Notes: generated by a model from the sequence alone, not told the origin. A stretch of DNA of 64,000 nucleotides from Polynucleobacter sp. MWH-Loch1C5 (GCF_018881775.1 NZ_JACVPR010000001.1:1564217-1628216); one strand, 5' to 3'. Positions 30,801-41,730 are shown, counted from the stretch's first letter. Program-made: numbers and translations.

Positions 30801-31982
30801 ATGGCACGTGAAGTTGTTGTCTTGAGCGCCGTTCGTTCAGCGATTGGTGGTTTTGGTGGTTCCTTGAGTAGCTTAGAGCCTGCCGAGTTGGCGGGTACGG
30901 TCATGAAAGAAGCGGTATCGCGTTCTGGTGTAGATCCAAAGCAGATTAATTATGTGACGGTCGGTAACTGTATTCCTACAGAATCGCGCTTTCCTTATGT
31001 GGCGCGTGTAGCTTCGATTCAGGCTGGTTTACCGATGGATTCAGTGGCGATGGCGGTGAACCGTTTATGTAGCTCTGGTTTGCAAGGGATTGTGACAACA
31101 TCGCAAGCGATCATGTTAGGCGATTGTGATTTTGGTGTAGGCGGTGGCGTTGAAGTCATGTCTCGTGGTATTTATGGTGCCCCAGCGATGCGCACCGGTG
31201 CACGTATGGGCGACACCAAGATGATCGATATGATGGTGGCAACACTTACCGATCCATTTGGTGCTGGCCATATGGGTATTACTGCTGAGAATCTTGCGAC
31301 CAAATGGAATATCACTCGTGAAGAGCAAGATGCTCTAGCCGTTGAGTCGCATCGTCGTGCTGCAGTAGCGATTGCCGAAGGTCGCTTTAAATCACAAATC
31401 GTACCGATTACTTTGCAAAGTAAAAAAGGCGATGTGGTCTTTGATACGGATGAACACTGCAAACCCAATACCACGATGGAAAGCTTGGGCAAAATGAGAC
31501 CCGCCTTTAAAAAGGATGGTACGGTTACAGCAGGTAATGCTTCCGGTATTAATGATGGTGCAGCATTTATGGTTTTGGCGTCTGCCGATGCAGCCGCGAA
31601 AGCAGGGCATAAGCCGATGGCGCGTTTGGTGTCTTATGCGCTCGCGGGCGTGCCGAATGACATCATGGGTGAAGGCCCAATTCCTGCATCTAAGCTGGCT
31701 TTACAACGTGCAGGTTTATCACTGGACAAAATGGACGTCATTGAATCGAATGAGGCGTTTGCAGCGCAAGCGATTGCAGTCTCCAAAGGTTTAGGCTTAG
31801 ATATGAGTAAGACTAATCCAAACGGCGGTGCCATTGCTTTAGGGCATCCCGTCGGTTGTTCAGGTGCTTTCATTGCGACCAAAGCCTTGTATGAATTACA
31901 ACGCATCAATGGTAAATATGCATTGGTCACTATGTGTATCGGTGGTGGTCAGGGTATTGCTGCTGTATTTGAGCGTATGTAA
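30801..31982 (+). CDS. bktB: Acetyl-CoA acetyltransferase / beta-ketothiolase (BktB/PhaA-like)
   Basis: VNRLCSSGLQGI, NPNGGAIALGHPVGCSGAF, CIGGGQG thiolase signatures. Confidence 0.9.
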   Translation: MAREVVVLSAVRSAIGGFGGSLSSLEPAELAGTVMKEAVSRSGVDPKQINYVTVGNCIPTESRFPYVARVASIQAGLPMDSVAMAVNRLCSSGLQGIVTTSQAIMLGDCDFGVGGGVEVMSRGIYGAPAMRTGARMGDTKMIDMMVATLTDPFGAGHMGITAENLATKWNITREEQDALAVESHRRAAVAIAEGRFKSQIVPITLQSKKGDVVFDTDEHCKPNTTMESLGKMRPAFKKDGTVTAGNASGINDGAAFMVLASADAAAKAGHKPMARLVSYALAGVPNDIMGEGPIPASKLALQRAGLSLDKMDVIESNEAFAAQAIAVSKGLGLDMSKTNPNGGAIALGHPVGCSGAFIATKALYELQRINGKYALVTMCIGGGQGIAAVFERM

Positions 31983-32013
31983 GAGTGCAAGTCGGGCTCT
32001 TCTAGCCCCAAAT

Positions 32014-32047
32014 AAAAGCCGTCTTACTGAGTCAGTAGACGGCTTTT
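32014..32047. terminator. Bidirectional terminator between bktB-like and serB
   Basis: AAAAGCCGTC...TACTGA-G-TCAGTA...GACGGCTTTT long hairpin. Confidence 0.9.
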
Positions 32048-32073
32048 TTATACCCTTGAATCAATGAGTTAGC

Positions 32074-32937
32074 TTATCGCTCTAAGAGGTCTAGCCAGGC
32101 ATCGAGGTGATATTGATTGAGGGCGAGATCCGCTTTTTCACGTACAACCGGTTTAGCGCGATAGGCGATAGATAGACCGGAGCCTGCCATCATCATTAAA
32201 TCATTAGAGCCATCACCCATGGTAATTGCTGCGGTTTTATCAGACCCTAGGGCTTGGCAGCGCGCTAGAACAAAATGAGCTTTCGCTGCGCCATCCACAA
32301 TCGGCCCGACAACCTGACCGGTGAGAACACCATCTTGAATCTCGAGTTGATTCGCATGTGTTTCACACAAGTTCAATTCTTTTTGTAAACGACTGGTGAA
32401 GAAAGTAAAGCCACCCGAGACTAAAAGAGTATGAATGCCTAATTGGTGCACACGTTCAATTAAAGCGCGTGCCCCAGGGTTAGCTTGCAAGCGATGGCTA
32501 TACACCTCGTGCAGGGCCTCTTCTGGAACACCTTTTAGTAGAGCTACGCGTCTACGTAAACTTTCTGAAAAATCCTTGATTTCGCCACGCATAGCTGCCT
32601 CTGTAATCGCGGAGACCTCTGATTTTTTACCCACGGCATCGGCAATTTCATCAATACACTCGATATTAATCAGCGTTGAATCCATATCCATGGCTAACAC
32701 TTTGATCTTGTTCGCCGAAAAATGCTCAGGCAGGATGCCTGCATCGCAGCGATAGCGGTTGGCTAACTCTTGTAACTCAAGCGACGATATAGAGCTTCTT
32801 GTAGTCGTGATGACGGTCACTCTATTTCTGCTTTCTTGTGAATGAATGGGGTAGTGCTGATTTAAATCAGTCAGTAGAGCTGGATCAAGCCCTTCAGGAT
32901 GTATTAAAGCAATCTGAGTCATGACGTGATTATGCAT
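32074..32937 (-). CDS. serB: Phosphoserine phosphatase
   Basis: HAD motif I VLAMDMDSTLINIECIDEIAD; GDGSNDLMMMAGSGLSIAYRAKP. Confidence 0.95.
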   Translation of the reverse strand: MHNHVMTQIALIHPEGLDPALLTDLNQHYPIHSQESRNRVTVITTTRSSISSLELQELANRYRCDAGILPEHFSANKIKVLAMDMDSTLINIECIDEIADAVGKKSEVSAITEAAMRGEIKDFSESLRRRVALLKGVPEEALHEVYSHRLQANPGARALIERVHQLGIHTLLVSGGFTFFTSRLQKELNLCETHANQLEIQDGVLTGQVVGPIVDGAAKAHFVLARCQALGSDKTAAITMGDGSNDLMMMAGSGLSIAYRAKPVVREKADLALNQYHLDAWLDLLER

Positions 32938-35900
32938 GGCTGGCTAAACCTTCGGATAGATATTTCATCAGGTGTCGTAAAGCTTCAAGACGGTCGGTCA
33001 ATTCAATCAAGCCCATCTTATCTTTAGGGATCAGCTTTAATTTATCTTGGCCTGCGAGTTGGAACTGTGGATTACTTTGAACCAGTTGAATGATTCTGAG
33101 GGGATCAATCGGTGGATTGGGGATGAATTGCAAAATAATCTGGGCAGGATGGGCATCAATTTTCTTGATGCCTAATTGTTTCATTTCAAGCCGTAAACGA
33201 TGGGTTTCAAATAAAGATTGTGCTTGTTCAGGTAAAGAGCCAAAACGATCGACAATCTCTTCTCTCAGATAAGACAGTTGCGCATAATCTTCAACGCTTG
33301 CTAATTTCTTATACAGAGATAAGCGCTCATGCACATCGGGACAGTAATCAGCGGGTAATAGGGCGGGAACGCCCAAGGTAATATCTGTAATCACTTCCAT
33401 GGGAGCCATTAAATCGGGTTCTAGGCCGGCTTTGAGAGATTTGACGGCCTTATTGAGCATATCGGTGTAAAGCTGAAAGCCAATCTCAGAAATATCGCCC
33501 GATTGTTTATCCCCCAGAACTTCGCCAGCACCCCGAATCTCTAAATCGTGCATGGCTAAATAAAAGCCTGAGCCTAACTCTTCCATCGCTTGGATGGCAT
33601 CTAGGCGCAGTTTCGCTTGTTTAGTGAGGCTCTCAGGATCTGGTACGGTTAAATAAGCATAAGCTTGATGGTGGGAGCGACCGACGCGACCCCGTAATTG
33701 ATGCAGTTGGGCTAAGCCAAACTTATCGGCACGATGAATAATGATGGTGTTGGCACTGGGCACATCAATACCCGTTTCAATGATCGTGGTACACAAAAGA
33801 ATATGCGCACGTTGCGTGACAAAGTCGCGCATCACGCGCTCGAGTTCACGCTCATGCATTTGCCCGTGAGCCACAACGATACGGGCCTCAGGGAGGAGCT
33901 TTTCCAGCGCTTGGCGGCGGTTCTCGATGGTTTCTACTTCATTGTGCAAGAAATACACCTGGCCGCCACGTTTGATTTCTCGTAAGACGGCCTCTCGTAT
34001 CACTCCGTCAGACTCGCGGCGCACAAATGTTTTGATTGCGAGGCGTTTTTGTGGCGCAGTAGCAATCACAGAAAAATCTCTCAGACCTTCAAGAGCCATG
34101 CCAAGTGTGCGTGGGATGGGTGTGGCTGTCAGGGTCAAAATATCGACCTCAGCACGCATGGCTTTTAAGGCTTCCTTTTGACGAACCCCAAAGCGATGTT
34201 CTTCATCAATAATGACCAGTCCTAAACGAGGAAATTTCACATCACTCGATAGTAATTTATGTGTGCCAATCACAATGTCGGCATCCCCTTTAGCCATGGC
34301 TTCGAGTGCGGCATTGATTTCTTTAGCGGTCTTAAAGCGTGATAGCTCCACAATCTTGACGGGCCAATCGGCGAACCGGTCTTTCCACGTTTCCATATGC
34401 TGTTCAGCCAATAGGGTGGTGGGAGCGAGTATGGCGACTTGTTTGCCACCCATTACGGCAATGAAACTGGCGCGCAGGGCTACTTCGGTTTTACCAAAGC
34501 CAACATCTCCGCACACGAGACGGTCCATGGGTTTACCGCTGGTCATATCTTTCAGGACTGCGGCAATGGCAGCCGCTTGATCGGCTGTTTCTTCAAAACC
34601 AAAACTTTCTGCGAAGGCTTCATAGTCATGTGCAGAAAACTCAAAAGCATGACCTGTACGTAATGAGCGAGCGGCATATAAATTCAGTAACTCGGCCGCT
34701 GTATCGCGTATTTGTTGTGCTGCTTTGCGTTTAGCTTTCTCCCACTGTCCTGAGCCTAATTGATGTAAGGGCGCAGATTCGGGGTCTGCTCCCGCATAGC
34801 GCGAGATCAGTTGTAGTTGGTGTACGGGGACGTATAAAGTGGCAGCATGGGCATACTGCAGGTGTAAGAACTCTTCCTCCCCTTGACCCACATCGAGCAT
34901 CAACAGTCCTTGATATCGACCAATACCATGCTCGGCATGTACGACCGGATCGCCGACTTTCAGTTCCGATAAATCTTTAACCAGGGTATCGACGTTGCTG
35001 GCTTCTTTATCTTTATTTTTGCGTCTGACTCGAGCGCTTTGTGCAAATAACTCAGATTCTGTAATCAGTAAACATTCGGCATGAGCACTGGCAAAGCCAT
35101 CGTGTAGCGGCGCATGGCACAGGGCCAATGAACTTGGTTGGGCCAACCATGTATGCATGGACTCGACCAACTCTACTTGTAGGCCGTTTTCAGAAAATAA
35201 CTGGCGTAAGGTCTCTTTGCGCCCCGCGCTATCTGCGCAGACGAGTACTCGGTAAGAGGTGTTTTGTAGTAAGTGGGTCAAGCGCGCAATCGGATTACTT
35301 TCTTTGCGCGCAATCGCAACATCAGGGACCGGTAAAAAATGGGGATCATCGCCCGTGCGCAAGACTTGCAAGCGCGCCATTGGTTTGAGGGCTGCAAATA
35401 ATTCTTCTTTGGCTAAGTAAAGATCCTTGGGGGGAAGCACTGGACGTGCGCTGTCGTGTTTTAGGAACTGATAGCGAGATTGAGTATCTTGCCAAAATTG
35501 ATCCATCGCTGTTTCTATATCGCCATGTAAACCAATCCAAGCAGGACCTTTGACTAAGGGTAAGTAATCGAAGAGGGTGCTAGTGCTCTCGAAGAAGAGA
35601 GGTAGGTAAGCTTCGATGCCTGCGCTAGGGATACCCAGCCCCATGTCTTTATAGATGGTGCAACGACTTGGGTCACCCTCGAATACTTCGCGCCAACGCC
35701 CCCGAAAGAAAGTACGAGCAGCTTCATCGAGTGGAAATTCATGACCGGGTAAGAGGCGAACTTCTTGAACGGGATAGAGGCTGCGTTGAGAGTCTGGGTC
35801 AAAAGAACGAATTTGGTCGATTTCATCGCCGAAGAGATCGATTCGATAAGGTAGCGCCGAGCCCATCGGGAATAAATCAATTAAACCACCACGAATACTA

Positions 35901-36442
35901 TATTCACCAGGGCGAACCACTGCAGTCACTGGGTCGTAACCCGCCTGTTGCAGCTGCAAGCGTAGCGCCTGCTCGTCAAGACGATCCCCTTTTTTAAAAA
36001 AGAAGGTATGCGCTGCTAAAAACTGAGGTGGTGCCATGCGCATCAGTGCTGTTGCAACTGGAACTAAGACGATGTCGCAAGCCCCAGTGAGGAGTTCATG
36101 GAGGGTAGCGAGGCGCTCGGATACTAAATCTTGATGCGGAGAAAAGGCGTCGTAAGGCAAGATCTCCCAATCGGGTAAGTGCCGCACGCTTAGTTCTGGG
36201 GCGAAGCTAGGTATTTCTTCGAGTAAACGCGCCGCATCTTGTGGGTTAGCGCATAAAACGACTAAGGCTGAGTATGAGCTGCGATGAGTCTTTGCTTGCT
36301 GGGCAATGAAGGCGGCATCGCTTGATCCTACTGGGCAAATGAAGCTCGCACGCAGCCCTGCCTTAGGACCGGGCATAGGGGGTGTCCAATCGCTGATTGG
36401 ACGCAGACTGTATGCTGCAGAATCAGCCTTTGGTTTGTACAT
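32930..36442 (-). CDS. mfd: Transcription-repair coupling factor
   Basis: UvrB-like N-terminus, RID domain (VGDPVVHAEHGIGRYQGL), RecG-like helicase motifs (CGDVGFGKTEVALRASF, DEEHRFGV). Start at MYKPK (36442) proposed. Confidence 0.95.
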   Translation of the reverse strand: MYKPKADSAAYSLRPISDWTPPMPGPKAGLRASFICPVGSSDAAFIAQQAKTHRSSYSALVVLCANPQDAARLLEEIPSFAPELSVRHLPDWEILPYDAFSPHQDLVSERLATLHELLTGACDIVLVPVATALMRMAPPQFLAAHTFFFKKGDRLDEQALRLQLQQAGYDPVTAVVRPGEYSIRGGLIDLFPMGSALPYRIDLFGDEIDQIRSFDPDSQRSLYPVQEVRLLPGHEFPLDEAARTFFRGRWREVFEGDPSRCTIYKDMGLGIPSAGIEAYLPLFFESTSTLFDYLPLVKGPAWIGLHGDIETAMDQFWQDTQSRYQFLKHDSARPVLPPKDLYLAKEELFAALKPMARLQVLRTGDDPHFLPVPDVAIARKESNPIARLTHLLQNTSYRVLVCADSAGRKETLRQLFSENGLQVELVESMHTWLAQPSSLALCHAPLHDGFASAHAECLLITESELFAQSARVRRKNKDKEASNVDTLVKDLSELKVGDPVVHAEHGIGRYQGLLMLDVGQGEEEFLHLQYAHAATLYVPVHQLQLISRYAGADPESAPLHQLGSGQWEKAKRKAAQQIRDTAAELLNLYAARSLRTGHAFEFSAHDYEAFAESFGFEETADQAAAIAAVLKDMTSGKPMDRLVCGDVGFGKTEVALRASFIAVMGGKQVAILAPTTLLAEQHMETWKDRFADWPVKIVELSRFKTAKEINAALEAMAKGDADIVIGTHKLLSSDVKFPRLGLVIIDEEHRFGVRQKEALKAMRAEVDILTLTATPIPRTLGMALEGLRDFSVIATAPQKRLAIKTFVRRESDGVIREAVLREIKRGGQVYFLHNEVETIENRRQALEKLLPEARIVVAHGQMHERELERVMRDFVTQRAHILLCTTIIETGIDVPSANTIIIHRADKFGLAQLHQLRGRVGRSHHQAYAYLTVPDPESLTKQAKLRLDAIQAMEELGSGFYLAMHDLEIRGAGEVLGDKQSGDISEIGFQLYTDMLNKAVKSLKAGLEPDLMAPMEVITDITLGVPALLPADYCPDVHERLSLYKKLASVEDYAQLSYLREEIVDRFGSLPEQAQSLFETHRLRLEMKQLGIKKIDAHPAQIILQFIPNPPIDPLRIIQLVQSNPQFQLAGQDKLKLIPKDKMGLIELTDRLEALRHLMKYLSEGLASHA

Positions 36443-36467
36443 AAGCCGCTCATTATAGAATTGCGTC

Positions 36468-37196
36468 ATGACTTTCACACAAACTGCTTCGCTACCACGT
36501 ATTCATGCCTTGATTCCATGTGCAGGGTCTGGTTCGCGCATGGGTTTCAAAAAGCCTAAGCAATATGAACAACTTGCGGGTTTGCCCATGGTCTTGCATG
36601 CTTGCCGCACCTTAATGAAGGTGGATGCGATCGCTAGTGTCCATGTGGGATTAGCGCCCGATGACCAAGAGTCGCTAGCCTGGCCTACAGAATCCCATTT
36701 TTATCGACATTTCACAGGCGGAGGGACACGGCAAGAAACCGTTCTTCAGACTGCTGGTGCGATCTTGGAGCAAGGTTTAGGTTTGTCGGATGATTGGGTT
36801 TTAGTGCACGATGCAGCGCGCCCCGGTCTGTCCGTGAAACTGGTCGAGCAACTCATTGAGTCTGTGACAGCAGACCCCAAGCATGTGGGCGGCATTTTGG
36901 CTTTGCCTCTTGCTGATACCCTCAAACGTCAAGCAGATCAGCAAGTGATAGCCCAGACATTGCCGCGTGATGGCCTGTGGTTGGCACAAACACCCCAGAT
37001 GTTTCGTTTAGGTCTTTTGTGTGAAGTCTTACGTAAGGGGATTGCCGCAGGTGCTGATTTGACGGACGAGGCGAGTGCATTCGAGCGAGAAGGGTACCAG
37101 CCCTTATTGGTGATGGGCGATATTCAGAATCTCAAAGTGACCTATCCGAGTGATTGGGACATGATGACTCAACTTCTGATTCATCGTCGCGCATAA
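36468..37196 (+). CDS. ispD: 2-C-methyl-D-erythritol 4-phosphate cytidylyltransferase
   Basis: HALIPCAGSGSRMGFKKPKQYEQLAGLPMV; VLVHDAARPGLS. Confidence 0.95.
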   Translation: MTFTQTASLPRIHALIPCAGSGSRMGFKKPKQYEQLAGLPMVLHACRTLMKVDAIASVHVGLAPDDQESLAWPTESHFYRHFTGGGTRQETVLQTAGAILEQGLGLSDDWVLVHDAARPGLSVKLVEQLIESVTADPKHVGGILALPLADTLKRQADQQVIAQTLPRDGLWLAQTPQMFRLGLLCEVLRKGIAAGADLTDEASAFEREGYQPLLVMGDIQNLKVTYPSDWDMMTQLLIHRRA

Positions 37197-37216
37197 GAGA
37201 GGCGTAAACTACAACT

Positions 37217-37711
37217 ATGACTGCATCAGTGGCACCATTTCGCATAGGTCAGGGCTATGACATTCATGCTCTAGTGGAGGGGCGTCCGCTGATTTTGGGC
37301 GGTGTCACGATTGATTATCACAAAGGTTTATTGGGCCATTCAGACGCAGATGCGCTCTTACATGCGATCACCGATGCTTTATTGGGGGCTGCAGGCTTAG
37401 GAGATATCGGTCGACATTTCCCAGATACTGATGAAAGTTATCGAGGCGCAGATAGTCGAGTCTTGTTACGCGAAACCCTCGGCCTTGTGCAGGCTACGGG
37501 ATATCAGATTGGCAATATTGATGCGAGCGTGATTTGCCAAGCACCTAAATTAGCACCGTATATCCCTCAAATGGTGGCTTACATCGCAGAAGATTTAAGA
37601 ACGTCACCGCAGCACGTCAATATCAAAGCAAAAACGAATGAAAAACTAGGGCACCTAGGTCGTGGCGAAGGGATTGCCGTTCACGCCGTTGCTCTTCTGT
37701 ATCGTGCCTAG
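37217..37711 (+). CDS. ispF: 2-C-methyl-D-erythritol 2,4-cyclodiphosphate synthase
   Basis: [50 protein letters not shown]. Confidence 0.96.
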   Translation: MTASVAPFRIGQGYDIHALVEGRPLILGGVTIDYHKGLLGHSDADALLHAITDALLGAAGLGDIGRHFPDTDESYRGADSRVLLRETLGLVQATGYQIGNIDASVICQAPKLAPYIPQMVAYIAEDLRTSPQHVNIKAKTNEKLGHLGRGEGIAVHAVALLYRA

Positions 37712-37732
37712 TTGATTTGCCAAGAAGAATAA

Positions 37733-37768
37733 AAAACCGCTGGGATGGCTCTACCATCGACAGCGGTT
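37733..37768. terminator. Putative terminator between convergent ispF and FKBP gene
   Basis: AACCGCTG...CAGCGGTT stem flanked by A-rich tract. Confidence 0.5.
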
Positions 37769-37805
37769 CTGATGAGCTCTGAATAAGCGCGAGCGCACTT
37801 TTTTA

Positions 37806-38153
37806 TTAAACCCCTAATAGCTCCACTTCAAACAGCAGAGTGGCATTCGGTGGAATGACACCACCAGCACCGTAGGGACCATAACCTAAATCAGACGGAA
37901 TCAATAGTAGGCGGGTGCCGCCGACTTTCATGCCTTGGACGCCTTCATCCCAACCCTGAATCACCATTCCATCACCTAAGGGGAACTCAAAGGGTTCGCC
38001 ACGATCTTTACTCGAGTCAAACTTCATCCCTTTTTGGCCGTTTTCATAGAGCCAACCGGTGTAATGTACGGATACGTAATTCCCTTTTTGGGCTTCTGCC
38101 CCTGTGCCTGGAGTTGTATCTTCGTACTGCAAACCACTTGCTGTCGTAATCAT
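37806..38153 (-). CDS. FKBP-type peptidyl-prolyl cis-trans isomerase
   Basis: VSVHYTGWLYENGQKGMKFDSSKDRGEPFEFPLGDGMVIQGWDEGVQGMKVGGTR. Confidence 0.95.
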   Translation of the reverse strand: MITTASGLQYEDTTPGTGAEAQKGNYVSVHYTGWLYENGQKGMKFDSSKDRGEPFEFPLGDGMVIQGWDEGVQGMKVGGTRLLLIPSDLGYGPYGAGGVIPPNATLLFEVELLGV

Positions 38154-38162
38154 GGGGATCCT

Positions 38163-38606
38163 TTATTTTTTGAGGCTGTCACGAATCTCACGCAATAGCT
38201 GAATATCTTCAGGCGTTGGGGCAGGCTCATGACTGGCGGGTGCTTCATCTTGCAATTTAATTTTGTTAATAATCTTCACCATCTGAAAGATGATGAAGGC
38301 TAACAGTATAAAGTTCAAAGAGATGGTCAAGAAATTGCCATAGGCAAAGAGGGGTACTCCCGCTTTCTTCAGGGCATCGAGTGTGCGTGGCACGCCTTCT
38401 GGAACATGACCCAAAACGATAAAAAGATTACTGAAGTCGAGTTTGCCACCAATCAGCCAGGCGATGATGGGCATCACAATATCAGCCACTAATGAATCCA
38501 CAATTTTGCTAAAGGCAGCCCCAACGATCACACCGACGGCTAAATCAACTACATTGCCGCGGACTGCAAAAGCACGAAATTCAGCCATCATTTTTTTCAT
38601 AGCCAC
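38163..38606 (-). CDS. mscL: Large-conductance mechanosensitive channel
   Basis: [38 protein letters not shown]. Confidence 0.95.
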   Translation of the reverse strand: MAMKKMMAEFRAFAVRGNVVDLAVGVIVGAAFSKIVDSLVADIVMPIIAWLIGGKLDFSNLFIVLGHVPEGVPRTLDALKKAGVPLFAYGNFLTISLNFILLAFIIFQMVKIINKIKLQDEAPASHEPAPTPEDIQLLREIRDSLKK

Positions 38607-38701
38607 CTCTACGTTTAATTTTTTTAATGGAAAGAAACTTGTTAATATGTTTCAAACAAGTATAAGTAAAACATAGTGCATCACCATTATCTCCACAGCC
38701 C

Positions 38702-40180
38702 ATGATTCCAGACGTGCAAACCACCATCTTGATGATCTTCTTGGTCTATGTCGTCTTGCATGGCGCGATTTGGTTTGCGCTGGCCAATCGCGATAGCTTT
38801 CAAGTCAAACTCTGGTGTGCAAGTGGCATGCTTAGCGGTCTCGCAGTGGTTTTCTTTGCCAATATTTATGGCTTTCCATTGTGGGTGTCGTATTACTTGG
38901 CGCAGATGATGATGCTCCTGGGTAATTTGGGGCGTTTGTACGCGCTCAGGATGTATCTGGCTGGTAATCATCGTATCGCCAATACCTGGAGCTCGGCTTT
39001 TGTGATCGTATACATGGTCATATTTACCTATTTGGATGCCGTGCTTGGTAAGGAGGAGAACTTTTTACTGAAGTACTACTTCAGTATGTGGGTTTTGGGG
39101 GTGCTGGATTACATTGTGATTGGTCAACAACTCAACCGCCGCTATCGTATCTTGGGCGCACGTTTGGTTTTAGTGGCTGGCTTGGTCTTTACTATCACTC
39201 TAGCTATTAGAGCGCTCGGATTTACGATGGGTTGGGGCGCGCAAACCGTTTATGAACCCAAGATTGATCAAGTCTTTTTGATCTTAGGGCAGATTGTGGC
39301 GATCACGCTCAGCAATATTGGCTTTTTACAAATCTATTTGCATATTGAAGAGCAAAAGAAAATTGAGATGCAAACCGAGTTGATTCATGCCGAAGCGAGA
39401 ACAAAATCCTTACAAGAATATGGCGAGCGTTTGCAAGAGTTGCTCAACGAACGTGAAGAAATGCTGCGTCACTTAACGCAAAGTAATAAATCTGCTGGCA
39501 TGGGGGCCTTGGCTGGCATTTTTGCCCATGAACTGAACCAACCTTTAGCGGCGATTCAGTTGAATGCCCAACTCATGCAAAAAAAGATGGCGCAAGGCGA
39601 GATAGCAGTCAACCAGGCCAATGAAATCATTGCTGATTTGATTAAGGATAACCGTAGAGCCGCAGAAATCATTCGCAAGATCCGTGTGATTTTCGAACAA
39701 CCCAGCGATGCTTTTGCGCCTGTGGACCTCACCAACCTAGTTAGAGACACCACCAGTCTTGTCGAGTTGCGAGCTAAAACTTTGGGGGTTAAGCTCGAGT
39801 TGCAGTTAGCGCCTGCCACTATAGAAGAGGGTGATGCGACGCAATTGCAGCAAGTGGTGCTCAATCTCTTAAATAATGCATTAGATGCCCATCAGCACCA
39901 TCCCAAAAATCGTGAGGAGAGCCCCTTTGTTCAAGTTCAATTACTTAATCAGGCTCAGCAAATCTGTTTACAGGTGATCGATAACGGACCTGGCATCTCA
40001 GAAGAATTTCAAAAATCTCTCTTTCAACTTTATAAGACGAGTAAGGTGGGTGGGATGGGGATTGGTTTGTGGTTGAGTAAAACCATTATTGAAAACCATC
40101 GCGGCCATATTGAGTTCGAATCCAGAACGGGCTTTGGCACCCGATTTACAGTGGACTTGCCCAAGTTCAAGCAAAGCTAG
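38702..40180 (+). CDS. Sensor histidine kinase with N-terminal ~7TM region
   Basis: FAHELNQPLAAIQLNAQLM H-box; N box NLLNNALDAH; IDNGPGIS, GGMGIGLWLSKTIIENHRG; about seven hydrophobic helices at N-terminus. Confidence 0.88.
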   Translation: MIPDVQTTILMIFLVYVVLHGAIWFALANRDSFQVKLWCASGMLSGLAVVFFANIYGFPLWVSYYLAQMMMLLGNLGRLYALRMYLAGNHRIANTWSSAFVIVYMVIFTYLDAVLGKEENFLLKYYFSMWVLGVLDYIVIGQQLNRRYRILGARLVLVAGLVFTITLAIRALGFTMGWGAQTVYEPKIDQVFLILGQIVAITLSNIGFLQIYLHIEEQKKIEMQTELIHAEARTKSLQEYGERLQELLNEREEMLRHLTQSNKSAGMGALAGIFAHELNQPLAAIQLNAQLMQKKMAQGEIAVNQANEIIADLIKDNRRAAEIIRKIRVIFEQPSDAFAPVDLTNLVRDTTSLVELRAKTLGVKLELQLAPATIEEGDATQLQQVVLNLLNNALDAHQHHPKNREESPFVQVQLLNQAQQICLQVIDNGPGISEEFQKSLFQLYKTSKVGGMGIGLWLSKTIIENHRGHIEFESRTGFGTRFTVDLPKFKQS

Positions 40181-40234
40181 GCGATAAAAAGCCACGCAGA
40201 TGAAGCGCTCTCATGTAGAATAGAGGGCTTTGTA

Positions 40235-40321
40235 GCGAGGATGGCGAAATTGGTAGACGCACCAGGTTTAGGTCCTGACGCCAGCAATGGTGTGGGGGTT
40301 CGAGTCCCCCTCCTCGCACCA
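40235..40321 (+). tRNA. tRNA-Leu (anticodon TAG)
   Basis: Acceptor GCGAGGA/TCCTCGC, anticodon loop TTTAGGT, long variable arm, encoded CCA. Confidence 0.95.
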
Positions 40322-40350
40322 GTCTTAATCAGTTAAAACGGGATGCCCGC

Positions 40351-41682
40351 ATGTCAGTCAATATTGAAAACTTAGGTCAGTTAGAACGCAAAATTACGCT
40401 CACATTTGCCAAGGCAGATTACGAGAAAATCAGAGCTGCGCGCCTGCAAAAATTAGCACGTACAGTGAAGATGGCAGGTTTTAGACCTGGCAAAGTGCCC
40501 ATGAAAATGGTCGAAGCTCAGTATGGCTTGCAGGTTGATTTTGAATCTCAATTTGACCATGCATCGAACTTATTCTCTAAAGTTGCTCAAGAGCAGCAAT
40601 TAAAGATTGCAGGTCAACCGCGTTTAGAGCCTAAGGGTGATTTGACAGCGGATCCTGTGGTGTATGACGCCATGTTTGAAGTGTTTCCTGAAGTGAAGAT
40701 CGGTGATTTGGCTGCTGCCGAAATTACTAAATACACGACCGAAGTCAATGATGACGAAATCAATAAGACTTTAGAAATCTTACGTAAGCAGCGTGTGCAC
40801 TATCACCCACGCGGTGAAGCGGGTCCTCATGGTGACGGTGGTGGCTCATTGGTGGCTGCTACAGGCGATCAAGTCACTGTGGATTTCATCGGTAAATTAG
40901 ACGGTGTCGAGTTCGAAGGCGGTAAGGCTGAAAACTTTGCCTTTGTCTTGGGTGAAGGCCGCATGTTGCCTGAATTCGAAGCGGCTGCTTTAGGTTTGAA
41001 GGCGGGTGAGAGCAAAACTTTCCCCTTGGCTTTCCCCGCGGACTATCACGGTAAAGATGTAGCCGGTAAGACTGCAGAATTCACGATTGTGATGAAGAAA
41101 GTAGAGTGGCCTCATTTGCCAGAAGTGAACGACGATTTTGCGAAGTCATTGGGTGTCGCTGAAGGTGTTGACAAGATGCGTGAAGAAATCAAAAAGAATT
41201 TGTCACGTGAAGTAGCCCGTCGTACACAGACATTGCTCAAATCTCAAGTGATGGAGTCTCTCACTAAATTGTGTGAACTCGACTTGCCTAAGAGCCTCGT
41301 GGCTCAAGAGCAAGAGCGTTTGGTTGCGCAAGCTCGTCAAGATTTGCAAGCCCGCGGCATCCCGAATGCCAAAGATGCGCCCATTCCACCTGATTTGTTC
41401 ACGCCACAAGCTGAGCAGCGCGTGAAACTCGGTTTAATCTTGAATGAATTGGTTAAAACCCAAGATTTGGCAGCCAAGCCAGAGCAAATCAAAGCCGAGA
41501 TTGAAGAGCAAGCCGCAAGCTATGAAGATCCTAAGGAAGTGACTCGTTGGTATTACAGTGATCCGAAGCGCTTGGCCGATGTTGAGGGCCTCGTTTTAGA
41601 AAACAACGTCGTCACTTATGTAACTGGTTTAGCCAAAATTACCGAAAAAGCTGTAAGCTTTGAGGAATTGAGCAAAATGTAA
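40351..41682 (+). CDS. tig: Trigger factor
   Basis: [57 protein letters not shown]-like domain; upstream of clpPX. Confidence 0.96.
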   Translation: MSVNIENLGQLERKITLTFAKADYEKIRAARLQKLARTVKMAGFRPGKVPMKMVEAQYGLQVDFESQFDHASNLFSKVAQEQQLKIAGQPRLEPKGDLTADPVVYDAMFEVFPEVKIGDLAAAEITKYTTEVNDDEINKTLEILRKQRVHYHPRGEAGPHGDGGGSLVAATGDQVTVDFIGKLDGVEFEGGKAENFAFVLGEGRMLPEFEAAALGLKAGESKTFPLAFPADYHGKDVAGKTAEFTIVMKKVEWPHLPEVNDDFAKSLGVAEGVDKMREEIKKNLSREVARRTQTLLKSQVMESLTKLCELDLPKSLVAQEQERLVAQARQDLQARGIPNAKDAPIPPDLFTPQAEQRVKLGLILNELVKTQDLAAKPEQIKAEIEEQAASYEDPKEVTRWYYSDPKRLADVEGLVLENNVVTYVTGLAKITEKAVSFEELSKM

Positions 41683-41730
41683 GTTACGGAGCCCCGCCTA
41701 GGGGTTCCACATCACAATTAGGAGACAGGC

